Shown: positions 23,986-32,236 of the stretch, piece after piece | Layout: each line of letters starts with the position of its first letter | Numbering within the stretch: position 1 is the first letter of the stretch | Assembly (NCBI RefSeq): GCF_031178505.1 | Contig: NZ_JAPSIW010000007.1 | Span: forward strand, 1-41,738 | DNA from: Streptomyces sp. | GTDB taxonomy: Bacteria; Actinomycetota; Actinomycetes; Streptomycetales; Streptomycetaceae | Direction: 5' to 3' | DNA: 41,738 bases | Notes under the pieces: generated by a model | Seen by the model: only the letters and a program-made list of their open reading frames with translations | Databases searched by the model: none | What the model was told of the DNA's origin: nothing | Translations under genes and position numbers: made by a program

Positions 23986-24380
23986 GGGCCCAGAACACCC
24001 CCTTCTCCGACGCAGGCTCGCAGGACGAGGACCCAGTGCCGCCGGTGGCGGACCCGACGACGGGGGAGATCCGGCTCCTGGAAGACCGCTGCACGACCTG
24101 TGTCCTGAACCCCGCCGTGTCGGCCGCTCCGCTTCGCCCGGGGCGGCGGCAGCAGTTCATCCGCGAGGTCCGGGACTGCGGCGGACAGATCGTGTGCCAC
24201 TCGACGGTGCCGCCCGTCGTGCCGGAGGACTTCCCCGCCGCGATGTGCAGGGGTTTCGTCGATGCCTACGGGCTTCCCCAGGCGGCCCGGGAAGCCATCG
24301 TGCTCGGGATCGCGCACATCGTGGAAGTCCCCGACCCCACGTGGACCAGCGCCAGTGCGCACGGAGGGCTTCAGCAGTGA
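23982..24380 (+). CDS. Small cysteine-cluster protein, metal-binding candidate
   Basis: 132 residues. Five cysteines in a family-like order: RCTTC (Cys37, Cys40), DCGGQIVCH (Cys66, Cys72) and MCRGF (Cys89). The CxxC, then GGxxxCH, then CRGFxDAYG layout recurs in small proteins of actinophages and Streptomyces plasmids, and four of the cysteines probably bind zinc or an iron-sulfur cluster. Overlaps both neighbours by ATGA/GTGA. No enzymatic role is established. Confidence 0.72.
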   Translation: MRAQNTPFSDAGSQDEDPVPPVADPTTGEIRLLEDRCTTCVLNPAVSAAPLRPGRRQQFIREVRDCGGQIVCHSTVPPVVPEDFPAAMCRGFVDAYGLPQAAREAIVLGIAHIVEVPDPTWTSASAHGGLQQ

Positions 24381-24616
24381 ACGGACCGAAGTCCGGCCAG
24401 GTCCAGATCCCGACCAACCTGGTCGTCATGCGGAGACAGGAAGACGGAAGCGCCCTGCTTCCCGCCCATCAGGTGACGGAGCTACTGCGCACTCTGTCCA
24501 CGGCCTTCCGGGATCACCCGGAGATGGACCCTGCGGAAGGACTTGCCTCCCTGGCGGACCAGCTCGACCTCATCGTCATCACTGCACTCGGCAGCGACAC
24601 TGAAGGAGGCACGTGA
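24377..24616 (+). CDS. Small hypothetical protein
   Basis: 79 residues from GTG 24377, overlapping the upstream stop, with GGAGGG (24363-24368) upstream. The N-terminus IPTNLVVMRRQEDGS is followed by one long amphipathic helical region. No motif was recognised. Its stop overlaps GTG 24613 of the next gene. Confidence 0.6.
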   Translation: MNGPKSGQVQIPTNLVVMRRQEDGSALLPAHQVTELLRTLSTAFRDHPEMDPAEGLASLADQLDLIVITALGSDTEGGT

Positions 24617-24981
24617 TCACACCCCCCATGCTGCGGCGTCCGGCGCCGCGCCCCCTCGGCACCGACCCGGCCCACGCGGAGCACGGCGCACCGGTCGCAC
24701 GCCGGGGAGAACTCGTTATGGCGCCCAGGGACGCCAGTTTCCTCCGCAGCCCCAGCATCGGCGGCGACACCCAGCTGCACGTCGCCGTCTTCACACAGCA
24801 GTACGCCGTCGGGAGCGGCATGGTCGGCATCGCCGCGGCGTGCGACCCCGTGCGCATCCTCCTGGACGAGGGCCTGCTTTTCATGGGGCCTACGAACTCC
24901 CCAAGTCTCGCTGTCGTCGCCCCGGCTGCCGAGCGCTGTTCGAGGCGGCCGACCGGCAGCACGACGACCTGGAGCGCATGA
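24613..24981 (+). CDS. Small hypothetical protein, possibly frameshifted at its end
   Basis: 122 residues from GTG 24613 (GTGA overlap, GGAGG upstream). The first 95 residues read well as protein; the last 25 (from about 24890) become Ser/Thr/Arg-rich, while the adjacent frame over the same bases reads as a cysteine-containing helix (SRCRRPGCRALFEAADRQ) that runs straight into the next gene. A one-base indel in the GGGG run near 24885 could therefore have fused or split these genes. Function unknown. Confidence 0.5.
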   Translation: MITPPMLRRPAPRPLGTDPAHAEHGAPVARRGELVMAPRDASFLRSPSIGGDTQLHVAVFTQQYAVGSGMVGIAAACDPVRILLDEGLLFMGPTNSPSLAVVAPAAERCSRRPTGSTTTWSA

Positions 24982-25214
24982 GGGCGTACTACGGTCTCCA
25001 GGAGCGCCACGGCGTTCGCTTCGGCCTGGCCGTCCGCGTACGGCACGACGGCCGCCCCGGGATCGTCGTCGACACCTCTGGCCGGTACCTCCTCGTTCGC
25101 CTGGACGACGATCCTCGGCACGTGACACACGCGATGGAGTACGAGACCAGGCCGGGGGAGTGGGCTGCCGCCACCTCACGGCCGGGGGAGCCCTCTCGCT
25201 CAGGAATCAGATGA
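24978..25214 (+). CDS. Small hypothetical protein, last gene of the operon
   Basis: 78 residues from ATG 24978 (ATGA overlap, GGAG upstream). If the adjacent frame is genuine, the protein begins upstream, near 24885, and carries a CxxxxC motif. A beta-rich middle (GVRFGLAVRVRHDGRPGIVVDTSGRYLLVRLDDD) resembles a small SH3- or OB-like barrel. Ends the rightward operon. Confidence 0.5.
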   Translation: MRAYYGLQERHGVRFGLAVRVRHDGRPGIVVDTSGRYLLVRLDDDPRHVTHAMEYETRPGEWAAATSRPGEPSRSGIR

Positions 25215-25310
25215 CCGTGCGTTCCGCGCGAAGGAGCCCTTACACCGATTCACCGCGGTACGAGGGCCCCTTCAGCGTGTATCAGTCGGTGCCAGGTCCG
25301 TTCCCCGACG

Positions 25311-25847
25311 TCAGAGGAAGAGGCTGCTGAGCAACCACACGGCCCACAGCAGGGGGACGAGGGCCACGTACGCCAGTGGGCGCTGAAGAACTGGCTTTCC
25401 GGGGACGGCTTGAGGACGGCCAGGTACGGGTGTGGGAGCCGGGAGTTGCTTCAGCTGACGATAGGCGTCGAAGTTCGAGAGCAGGGCAAATGGAGTGCCG
25501 GCCAAGAAGGAAAGTGGCCCCCACCAGCCTTGCCACAGTGTTCGCGTGGTCATTTCACGCACGAGCGCGGTTCCGCAGGTAGCGCAGAACGGGCCGTCCA
25601 GCGTCTGCCACCTCATAAGAAGGATCAGGCCCTGATGCGAGCGCACTTGAACAGGTGCAACGGGGCCCGCCCCACAGATGCGGCAGCCGACCGGGGGAGC
25701 TTCGGGAGGTCCCGCGGGCGAGACCGAATGCCACGGCACGTGGTCGCCGGTCCGGCCCTCGTTCAGGTACCACGCCGGTGGCTGATACTCGGGTACGAAC
25801 GTCGAGGCCGGGTCCGGGTCGGGGCTGCTTGGGGTGTGTGTCGTCAT
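25311..25847 (-). CDS. Zinc-ribbon membrane protein
   Basis: 178 residues. A long Pro-rich N-terminus leads to a four-cysteine zinc-ribbon (CRIC at 55-58 and CATC at 88-91) and two hydrophobic segments (about 105-125 and 158-177). Similar small proteins with a cytosolic ribbon and one or two membrane helices are common in Streptomyces and have no known function. The ATG overlaps the stop of the lipoprotein gene (ATGA), so the two are translationally coupled and probably act together at the membrane. Confidence 0.75.
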   Translation of the reverse strand: MTTHTPSSPDPDPASTFVPEYQPPAWYLNEGRTGDHVPWHSVSPAGPPEAPPVGCRICGAGPVAPVQVRSHQGLILLMRWQTLDGPFCATCGTALVREMTTRTLWQGWWGPLSFLAGTPFALLSNFDAYRQLKQLPAPTPVPGRPQAVPGKPVLQRPLAYVALVPLLWAVWLLSSLFL

Positions 25848-26881
25848 CGGGAGTCCACCATCCGGTACTCGATGCCGGTCACCCGCGGCTTGGCCTTCGG
25901 GCTCAGAATCGCCAGTGCCTGGCCCTCGAACTCGTCAGTGACCACATCGCGCCGCGTGTCGTCGTAGACCGATTCCGTGGGGCCGGGGGTGATGTCGAAG
26001 CCGCTCATGTAGCGCGGCTTGAGCATCACCTCGCTGGTGTGAGCGGTCGGGAAAAGGGCGACCACCCCGCCGCCTTCCAGCTTCAGCGCGTACACCTTCG
26101 GGTGCGCCGGCTCCTTGGCGAAGAACTTCTCGGTCGCGTATCCCTCCAGGTCCTCGTCGACGCCTTCCTTGTAGACATCGGTCGAGCCCTTCGAGCTCTC
26201 GGTCGTGGCGAAGGTGTTTCCGGCCGTCTTGCCGCCTGTCTCGAAGAAGTCCTCGTAGCTCTCGCTGAGCTGGTCGGGGGCGAGCGCGCCTACCTTCTGG
26301 GACGGGTCGGCGGGCGACACGTAGCCGTGCTTGTCAACAGCGATCTTCGGGATCGGCTCGTCGGCGTAGACCGTCATCACGACCTTGTAGGTTGCGCCGT
26401 CGACCTTGTCGAAGACCACCAGGACACTCCCGGCCTTGGGGTCGGCGCTGGAGTGAGCCTTGATCGCGAACCAGGTTGCCCCGCTGTCGGCAGCAGGGAT
26501 CAGGTACTCCCGGTCCCGGTAGAAGAAGTCGGTCTCGTAGTACTTCTGGTCCTTCTCGGACCAGGTCTCCCACTGCTCGAAGTCGGCCGTGGACTGCTCA
26601 TGAATCTGCCCGGCCTCAACGGTGCCCAGGAGCTTGGCGTCCTGGCTGGCGTTTGCGCGGTTGTTGACCTTCTCGTAGTTGTCGACGACCTTCTTGGCCT
26701 CTTCCTTCGTGAGGAGGCCCGGCGGGGCGGAGGTGGGGCTCGCGCTCCGGGTGGGCGTGTCGGCGCCACCGTTGTCTGCCCCTGTTGCGCAGGCGGTGAG
26801 AGTGAGGGCGGTGGTCACGCCGATGGCGAGCACCGGCAGACGGCGCAGGCGACGTGGGGGCAGGGCGGCAAGTCGGGACAT
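25844..26881 (-). CDS. Secreted lipoprotein
   Basis: 345 residues. An Arg-rich signal sequence and hydrophobic core end in a lipobox, LTAC (Cys31), so the protein is lipid-anchored outside the membrane after signal peptidase II cleavage; the two-arginine motif is not typical Tat. A Thr/Ser/Pro linker precedes a soluble domain (about 55-345) rich in Asp, Lys and Tyr with a repeated KxVDxY pattern. Streptomyces lipoproteins of this look often pair with small membrane or zinc-ribbon proteins, and here it is coupled to one. It lies 54 bases downstream of the TrpA-like gene and may belong to the same transcript. Confidence 0.82.
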   Translation of the reverse strand: MSRLAALPPRRLRRLPVLAIGVTTALTLTACATGADNGGADTPTRSASPTSAPPGLLTKEEAKKVVDNYEKVNNRANASQDAKLLGTVEAGQIHEQSTADFEQWETWSEKDQKYYETDFFYRDREYLIPAADSGATWFAIKAHSSADPKAGSVLVVFDKVDGATYKVVMTVYADEPIPKIAVDKHGYVSPADPSQKVGALAPDQLSESYEDFFETGGKTAGNTFATTESSKGSTDVYKEGVDEDLEGYATEKFFAKEPAHPKVYALKLEGGGVVALFPTAHTSEVMLKPRYMSGFDITPGPTESVYDDTRRDVVTDEFEGQALAILSPKAKPRVTGIEYRMVDSR

Positions 26882-26935
26882 GAGTGGTGTTCCTCCTCCT
26901 GGAACGGTGATGTGTGGGGGGAAGTGGTCTGAAGG

Positions 26936-27772
26936 TCAGGCCGCCGGCCGATGCGCGCGGCGAATACCTGCGGCGAAGTCGCGTGCGGCCGCTGCTGCGG
27001 CCGCGGCAGGGTCGCCGGTGGCGGCCTGCATGCGACGGATGACGGCGGAGCCCACCACCACGGCGTCGGCGTAGGCGGATGCCTGCGCGGCACGGGCTGG
27101 GGTGCTGATGCCGATTCCGACGGCCACCGGCAGACGGGTAGCGTCACGAAGGCGTCGGACGAGGCGGGGCAGGTACGGGCTGAGAGGCCCGGCCGTGCCG
27201 GTCCGGCCGGGCGCCGCGGGCGCGTATGTCATGCCACTGCTGCTGGTGCCGATGGCGGTGAGTTTGGCGTCCGATGCGTGGGCCGGGATGAGGGGGATGC
27301 TGTGGAGGCCCGCCGCCCTGGTTGCGCGGTGCCAGTCGGCGGCCGCACTGTCGGGCAGGTCGGGCACCAGCACGCCCGCACCGCCGGCTGCGGAGAAAGT
27401 TTCAGCGAAGAGCCCAGGCCCGTACTCCTCGACCGGGGCCCAGTAGGTCATGACCACCAGTGCGGCCGTAGTGGACGACGCGAGGTCGGCCGTCGTGGTG
27501 AAGAGATCCCGCATGCGATAGCCGTTGTCCAGGGCCTGGGCCGCCGCGTGCTGGATGGTCGGGCCGTCGAGATGGGCACGCCGGTGGGGCACTCCCAGCT
27601 CGAGCACGTCGCAGTGGGGCGCCATGGCATGTAGCGCTTCGAGACTGCCGGAGTGGGTGGGGTAGCCGACCGGGAGGTAGAGGCCGAGCGCGGCGCGGTG
27701 CTGGCACCTGCTCCTGGCCAGGGCCTGGTCGAGTGCGGAGGCGGGCCAGGACGGCGGCGTGGAGGTGAGCAT
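26936..27772 (-). CDS. TrpA-like TIM-barrel protein (tryptophan synthase alpha homologue)
   Basis: 278 residues from ATG 27772, chosen for GAGAGG five bases upstream; the frame extends to 27832. Tryptophan synthase alpha landmarks: PVGYP (34-38), ELGVP...LDGPTIQ (58-74) with the catalytic Glu58 and Asp69 at the positions of Glu49 and Asp60, VPDLP (136-140), PLIPA (160-164) and VVVGSAVI (238-245). Two regions differ: the usual SDP loop after ELGVP reads HRRAH, and the YxxSxxGVTG loop is replaced by MTYAPAAPGRTGTAG. No trpB, trpC or trpD is near. An indole-3-glycerol-phosphate lyase or changed substrate in a biosynthetic cluster is plausible, not proven. Confidence 0.8.
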   Translation of the reverse strand: MLTSTPPSWPASALDQALARSRCQHRAALGLYLPVGYPTHSGSLEALHAMAPHCDVLELGVPHRRAHLDGPTIQHAAAQALDNGYRMRDLFTTTADLASSTTAALVVMTYWAPVEEYGPGLFAETFSAAGGAGVLVPDLPDSAAADWHRATRAAGLHSIPLIPAHASDAKLTAIGTSSSGMTYAPAAPGRTGTAGPLSPYLPRLVRRLRDATRLPVAVGIGISTPARAAQASAYADAVVVGSAVIRRMQAATGDPAAAAAAAARDFAAGIRRAHRPAA

Positions 27773-27828
27773 GAAGGCCTCTCGATGAACAGGTGGATTG
27801 GCGTGCGGTGGGGACGGCGGCGCCGTGT

Positions 27829-29109
27829 TCACGGCCGGGGTACTCGGTAGAGGCCCTCGCGCTCCAGAGCCCTGATGACGCGGTAGTCCGCCTCCACGGC
27901 CTCCGGCTCGGTGCTGCTGAGAACGACCTCCGGTTGGCCGGTCGTGGAGGGGCCGTTCGTGCTGGCCCGAAGGGCATCGCTGACGGCGACCACCGTGGGC
28001 AGCTGGCGCACGATTCGGCCCAGCCAGGGGTCGATGCTGTCGCCGGCCCGCGCTTGAAGGTGGACGCGTACGACTCGGCGGGGAGGTGCCGGCGCTGAAC
28101 TCAGCTCAGTACGTGGCGCCGGCAGCCATGCCTCCAGTGCTCGCGCGACGCGGTCCTCACCGGTGGCGGCCCGCAGTGCCTCATCGGCCAGGGAAGCGGT
28201 GGGAGGCGCCGCGAGAGCAGAGATCAGCAGAGGGCCGCGTCCCTCGCTGTAGGCGACACGGCTGGTCACCGGGCCGCAGACCACCCCAAGGGCGTCCAGG
28301 GCCCGCAGCAGGTACATCGACAAGGCGCGGGGGAGGAGCTGGTGACGGTCGAGCAGGTCGGTCCGGTCCAGCATCCCGTCCCGACCCCGGGACTCTGCCC
28401 AGACGTCGGTGATGCAGTGCTCCGGAAAGCCGTCGGGGCCGGGACGGGACACGCTGTTGATCACGTACTCGCGGGGGGAAAGCTGCTCGGTCAGGACCAG
28501 GTGCGCCGAACCGGAGTATCGCGCCGCCGCTCGCCGCAGGGCCGGCCAGGCCGCCCTGATGTCCAAGTCGGTGGCGCAGGTCACGGCGGGCACGGGCGTT
28601 CCGGCTGCCGCAGGCGCCAGGGTGTATCCGTCCAGCCTTTCGACATCCGCCCACCGGAGCGCTTCAGCGAGACTGCTGGAACGGATGGTCCGGGCTGCCG
28701 GGACGCCCGCCCGTTCCAGCGCCGTGGCCTGTGCGCCCCGGTCGTAGCGGAGCGCCGATGCTTCGGGGTCCCCGGCCGGAAGGCCGAGATGCCACGAGAT
28801 CCGCTCGGCGAGCTCGATACCGGCGGCGCTGCCCGGCAGGAGGGCGGTGACTCCCGCGGCCCGCAGGGCCTTCACGGTGGGACGAAGGGAACCACGGTGC
28901 TCGACAGTTCCCGCGTACGGGCTGGCTGCGTCGGCTGGCAGATCCAGCGGCCGCAGTCGGGACGCGAGGGTGACGGCGATGGTCCGGACGCCCCGGCGTG
29001 CGAGGGCTCCGGCGTATGGGCAGCCGGGGAGAGGAGCGACCACCGCGGCGGTGCTGGTGGCGGCGCGGGGCCGCGCGGCGAGCACGAGCGCGGCGGACGG
29101 TATGGCCAT
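27829..29109 (-). CDS. ATP-grasp-like protein, probably catalytically degenerate
   Basis: 426 residues. The fold is recognisable from the central EYVINSVS...HCITDVW stretch (about 211-233), YLLRALDALGVVCGPV, and the terminal GPLLIS (about 296-301), all typical of phosphoribosylglycinamide-synthetase-like ATP-grasp ligases. Several functional positions are changed: the VxKP lysine that contacts ATP is replaced by YTLAPAAAGT, the EV metal-ligand strand reads RVAY, and LIE reads LIS. It is therefore likely a pseudoenzyme or substrate-binding partner of the intact ligase whose stop lies 26 bases upstream. Acidic residues elsewhere may rescue activity; structural modelling would test this. Confidence 0.75.
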   Translation of the reverse strand: MAIPSAALVLAARPRAATSTAAVVAPLPGCPYAGALARRGVRTIAVTLASRLRPLDLPADAASPYAGTVEHRGSLRPTVKALRAAGVTALLPGSAAGIELAERISWHLGLPAGDPEASALRYDRGAQATALERAGVPAARTIRSSSLAEALRWADVERLDGYTLAPAAAGTPVPAVTCATDLDIRAAWPALRRAAARYSGSAHLVLTEQLSPREYVINSVSRPGPDGFPEHCITDVWAESRGRDGMLDRTDLLDRHQLLPRALSMYLLRALDALGVVCGPVTSRVAYSEGRGPLLISALAAPPTASLADEALRAATGEDRVARALEAWLPAPRTELSSAPAPPRRVVRVHLQARAGDSIDPWLGRIVRQLPTVVAVSDALRASTNGPSTTGQPEVVLSSTEPEAVEADYRVIRALEREGLYRVPRP

Positions 29110-29135
29110 GGGACTGTCTCCAAGGAGAGGGGGCT

Positions 29136-30404
29136 TCAGCGTGTGCAGCTGGCGGTGTAGGCGGCGGTGGCGATCGAGATGTCGAGGTGGCTGGCCACCT
29201 CGTCCAGGAGCTCCCGGCAGGTGGCTTCCGACTCGCCCGTCACGACCCAGTGCGCGAGCCGGTCGGAGAGCGTGGCGTGCGGCGGTGCGGAAACACGAGT
29301 GCCGGCCTGCTGGCTGATCACCGCCCGCTCGACGAACGGCAGGGCGTGCAGGCCCGGCGGGAAGGCGGCGCGCTCCAGCACGCCGGACGTCTCGGGGTAG
29401 GCGAAGCGGATAGCGGCGGCGCCTCCCGCGGTGGGCTCCAGCTGCGGGGGCATTCCGGTGGCGAGGGCAGCGGCCACTTGGGCGAGGTCGATGCCTAGGG
29501 CGTGCTGCACCAGCAGGGGCAGCAGATCACCGCCCAGCCGGCCGTTCACCTCTACGATGCGCGGCCCCGATGCCGTGAGCATCACCTCGACGCACAGGAC
29601 GGCACAGGTCAGGCCCAACGCGTCAACGGCGCCCTGGATGACGCGGGCGAGGGCGGCATCGGTCAGCAGGGGGTCCGACGCGGCGACGACGTGTCCGTAT
29701 TCCTGTGTGGTGCCGGCCGGTGCGGGGAGCTTGCGGGTGACGGCCAGGATGCGGGCCTCTCCCGAGCCGAGGACCGCTGTCTCGACGCTGATCTCCGGTC
29801 CGTCGAGCCATTCCTCGACCAGGACGCCGGCCGGACCGTACTGATCGAGGCCCAGCACGGTCTCGTGGCTGGCCCGCTCGTAGGCAACGCGGACCTCGGA
29901 TGCGGTGTCGGCGCGGACGACGCCGGCGCTGCCCGCCATGGCGCGCGGTTTGACCACGACCGGGTAGCCGATCGTGTCGGCATGCGCGACGGCCTGGGAC
30001 GCGTCATCGGCCTCCAACGCGCGGGCAGACGGGACCTGGTGTCGGTCGAGGAGCCGTCTGGTGACGCCCTTGTCCCGGCAGGCGGCCATGGCCTGTGGGC
30101 TGCTGCCCGGTAGCCCCAGCTGTTGCGCGAGTTCGGCGCTGGTCACGACGTGGTGCTCCATGTACGTCATGACCCCGCAGACGTCACGGTCCGCGGTGAA
30201 CGTCTTCACGGCGGCGGCCACGTCGTGAGCGTCGGTCAGGTCGGCCTCGATGTGACCGGCCAGGTAGCGCGTCGCCCAGTCGGGTGCCGCGGCGTCGACG
30301 AGGACGACGGAGTGCGCGGCCGCGATGCGGGCGAGGACGGACTCGCGGTAGGGGGCGCCGTCGCGGCCGCCCGCCCCGAGCAGGAGCAGGAAGGGTGCAG
30401 GCAC
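29136..30404 (-). CDS. ATP-grasp carboxylate-amine ligase
   Basis: 422 residues from GTG 30404 (AGGAG seven bases upstream). ATP-grasp domain landmarks: VVVKPRAMAGSAGV (149-162, Lys152 contacts ATP), LVEEWLDGPEISVE (195-208, Glu hinge), and CVEVMLTASGPRIVEVNGRLGGD (271-293) with acidic metal ligands Glu273 and Glu285 and Asn287. The N-terminal 90 residues form the pre-ATP-grasp Rossmann-like fold. Members ligate a carboxylate to an amine via acyl phosphate, including L-amino-acid and peptide ligases in antibiotic clusters. It sits between a secreted peptide and the degenerate ATP-grasp protein, suggesting a peptide-type natural product pathway. Confidence 0.87.
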   Translation of the reverse strand: MPAPFLLLLGAGGRDGAPYRESVLARIAAAHSVVLVDAAAPDWATRYLAGHIEADLTDAHDVAAAVKTFTADRDVCGVMTYMEHHVVTSAELAQQLGLPGSSPQAMAACRDKGVTRRLLDRHQVPSARALEADDASQAVAHADTIGYPVVVKPRAMAGSAGVVRADTASEVRVAYERASHETVLGLDQYGPAGVLVEEWLDGPEISVETAVLGSGEARILAVTRKLPAPAGTTQEYGHVVAASDPLLTDAALARVIQGAVDALGLTCAVLCVEVMLTASGPRIVEVNGRLGGDLLPLLVQHALGIDLAQVAAALATGMPPQLEPTAGGAAAIRFAYPETSGVLERAAFPPGLHALPFVERAVISQQAGTRVSAPPHATLSDRLAHWVVTGESEATCRELLDEVASHLDISIATAAYTASCTR

Positions 30405-30478
30405 GGAGGTCTCCTGAAAGTGGTCGATTGCTCGTGAGGAGGTGGTGACGCTGCGGGGCGCCGGAGTCGGCCGCCGGA

Positions 30479-30504
30479 CCCCCCCCAGGCGATGAAGGGG
30501 GGGG
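30479..30504 (-). terminator. C8/G8 hairpin between secreted protein and ligase genes
   Basis: Eight C (30479-30486) face eight G (30497-30504) across a 10-base loop, 29 bases past the stop of the secreted-protein gene. It may attenuate read-through into the ligase. Confidence 0.55.
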
Positions 30505-30532
30505 CCGAACGTGGGGAAGGCGGCCGGCATGG

Positions 30533-30922
30533 TCAGGCCGTGAACCGGTGAGCGCGGCAGTCCAGGGGGCGGCCGCCGTTCTTCACCACGCACACCTCGA
30601 TCTGGTAGGTCGCGCCCTCCTGGAGGTTGAAGTAGCTGGCGTCCTTGGAGGTGCACTTGCCGTCGTTGTAGTTGTCGACGACGCGGTAGAGCAGGCTGTC
30701 GTTGATGGTCAGGATCTGGACGAGGGCCTTGTAGCCGTCGGTGTTGATGTCGCAGGCGGTGGTCTTGTCCCCGTACGAGGTGAAGTAGCCCTTGCTCTTG
30801 TTAAGGCTGCTGTACCACCAGCCGCTGTTGGCGGCTGCCGGGGTTGTGCTCAGGGCCAGCGCGGCGACTGCACCGAGGGCGGCGGTGGGCAGCAGGCGGG
30901 TGAAGACGCGGGTGATACGCAT
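30533..30922 (-). CDS. Small secreted four-cysteine protein
   Basis: 129 residues. A clear Sec signal (basic MRITRVFTR, hydrophobic core 10-25, cleavage at about ALSTTPAAA, residue 31) yields a mature protein of about 98 residues. Four cysteines (in TACDI, GKCTS, EVCVV and LDCRA) probably form two disulfides. Aromatic-rich start NSGWWYSSLNKSKGYFTSYG. Similar small extracellular proteins in Streptomyces have no known enzyme activity. It lies between the MFS exporter and the ATP-grasp ligase on one strand, so it may be a carrier, immunity factor or product of the cluster rather than a housekeeping protein. Confidence 0.8.
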   Translation of the reverse strand: MRITRVFTRLLPTAALGAVAALALSTTPAAANSGWWYSSLNKSKGYFTSYGDKTTACDINTDGYKALVQILTINDSLLYRVVDNYNDGKCTSKDASYFNLQEGATYQIEVCVVKNGGRPLDCRAHRFTA

Positions 30923-30943
30923 GAAGGACCTCTCGGGTGCTGG

Positions 30944-32236
30944 TTACTTGACGGGCAAGGCTTGGTGGGTGCGCGGGTGGTGCATCAGGACGGCGAGCGG
31001 CAGGCAGGCTGCGGCGCCGATGAGGCCGCACAGGGCGGTGGTGACCGCGACGAGCTGTGGACCGCCCTGGGTCAGGGACCAGCCCGCGAGGGCGGGGGCG
31101 CAGATCACGGCGGCCGCTAGCGTGGAGCCCCAGATCCCCGCGTAGAGTCCCCGGGCCTGCGGCGGGGTGATCTGGTCGAGGAGCGCGGTTGCGGCAACGA
31201 AGACCACGATTTCGCCGGGGATGCCGATGCACGCGGCGATGACGTACTGCGGTGTGGAGTCGGCGAGGCCGGCGGAGCCAAGACCGGCTCCCAGGACCAG
31301 GGAGCTCACGGCCAGGAGCGGGACCATGGACGCTCCGCGTGAGGCTCTGCGGGCCAGCCACCGGTTGAGGGGAACGGACAGGACGAGGACCGTGCAGGCA
31401 CTGGCTACCTGCGTCCAGCCGTAGGCCGATGCGGGCAGTCCGGCGTCGTCCATCAGCAGGGGCAGGATGGAGAAGAGGCCGGCTACGGGAATGAGTGCGC
31501 CGAGGCTGACCAGCCACAGCAGCCACAGCCGGGCGTCCGTGACGGCCGTGCGGTAGGCGTCACGGCCGCCGACGGCGGCTGCACCACGGGGCGTGGGGCG
31601 GTCCTGCTGCATGCAGGCCAGAGCCGTCAGCGCGAAAGCGGCGCAGGCAACAGCGTTGATCCAGTACAGCGCGGTCAGGCCGGTGGTCTCCGACAGCAGG
31701 CCGCCGGCGGCTCCCGTGGTGGCGGCGCCGACGTTGATTCCGAAGTGTCTCCAGCCGTTGATGGAGGCGCGGGCTGCATCGTCGGAGACGGTGTCTGCCA
31801 CCACGGCGGTGATGACGGGCCGCGGTGCGTCGTAGACGGCGCCGACCACGGCCGAGGCCAGGGCGACGGCGACGGGGTGGGACAGTCCGCCCAGTAGGGG
31901 CAGTGTGACCGCCGCGAGCAGCATGGAGCCCACGAGTGCGGCCCGTCGGCCGACGATGTCCGCCAGTCGTCCCAGAGCGATCTGGCCGACGAGCCAGCCG
32001 ACGCCGAAGGCCGCCAGGATCGTGCTGATGCCGGTGGTCGAAAGAGCGAGCTCGCTGAGGCGGTAGGAGAGAAATGGGTAGGCGAAGCCGGCCGCGCGGA
32101 CGACGCTGGCTCCGATCACCAGGACCCAGACGATGGGGACCCGTCCGGTCCGCGAGGCAGGTGTAGGGGCAGGCTCCTGGGCAGTCGGTCTTGCAGCAGG
32201 CAGGTCTGTGGTGGGCACAGGTGCTCCAAGAGGCAC
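30944..32236 (-). CDS. Major facilitator superfamily exporter
   Basis: 430 residues, about twelve hydrophobic segments beginning near residue 31 (VPIVWVLVIGASVVRAAGFAYPFLSYRLS), with the MFS inter-helix 2-3 loop element GRLADIVGRRAALVG (about 88-102) and a repeated equivalent after helix 8 (LARRASRGAS). Typical of proton-driven drug or metabolite exporters. A polar N-terminus (Pro/Ala/Thr) precedes helix 1. In this leftward cluster it probably exports the product of the ATP-grasp enzymes or gives self-resistance. Its ATG is about 270 bases downstream of the peptide ORF stop. Confidence 0.9.
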   Translation of the reverse strand: MPLGAPVPTTDLPAARPTAQEPAPTPASRTGRVPIVWVLVIGASVVRAAGFAYPFLSYRLSELALSTTGISTILAAFGVGWLVGQIALGRLADIVGRRAALVGSMLLAAVTLPLLGGLSHPVAVALASAVVGAVYDAPRPVITAVVADTVSDDAARASINGWRHFGINVGAATTGAAGGLLSETTGLTALYWINAVACAAFALTALACMQQDRPTPRGAAAVGGRDAYRTAVTDARLWLLWLVSLGALIPVAGLFSILPLLMDDAGLPASAYGWTQVASACTVLVLSVPLNRWLARRASRGASMVPLLAVSSLVLGAGLGSAGLADSTPQYVIAACIGIPGEIVVFVAATALLDQITPPQARGLYAGIWGSTLAAAVICAPALAGWSLTQGGPQLVAVTTALCGLIGAAACLPLAVLMHHPRTHQALPVK

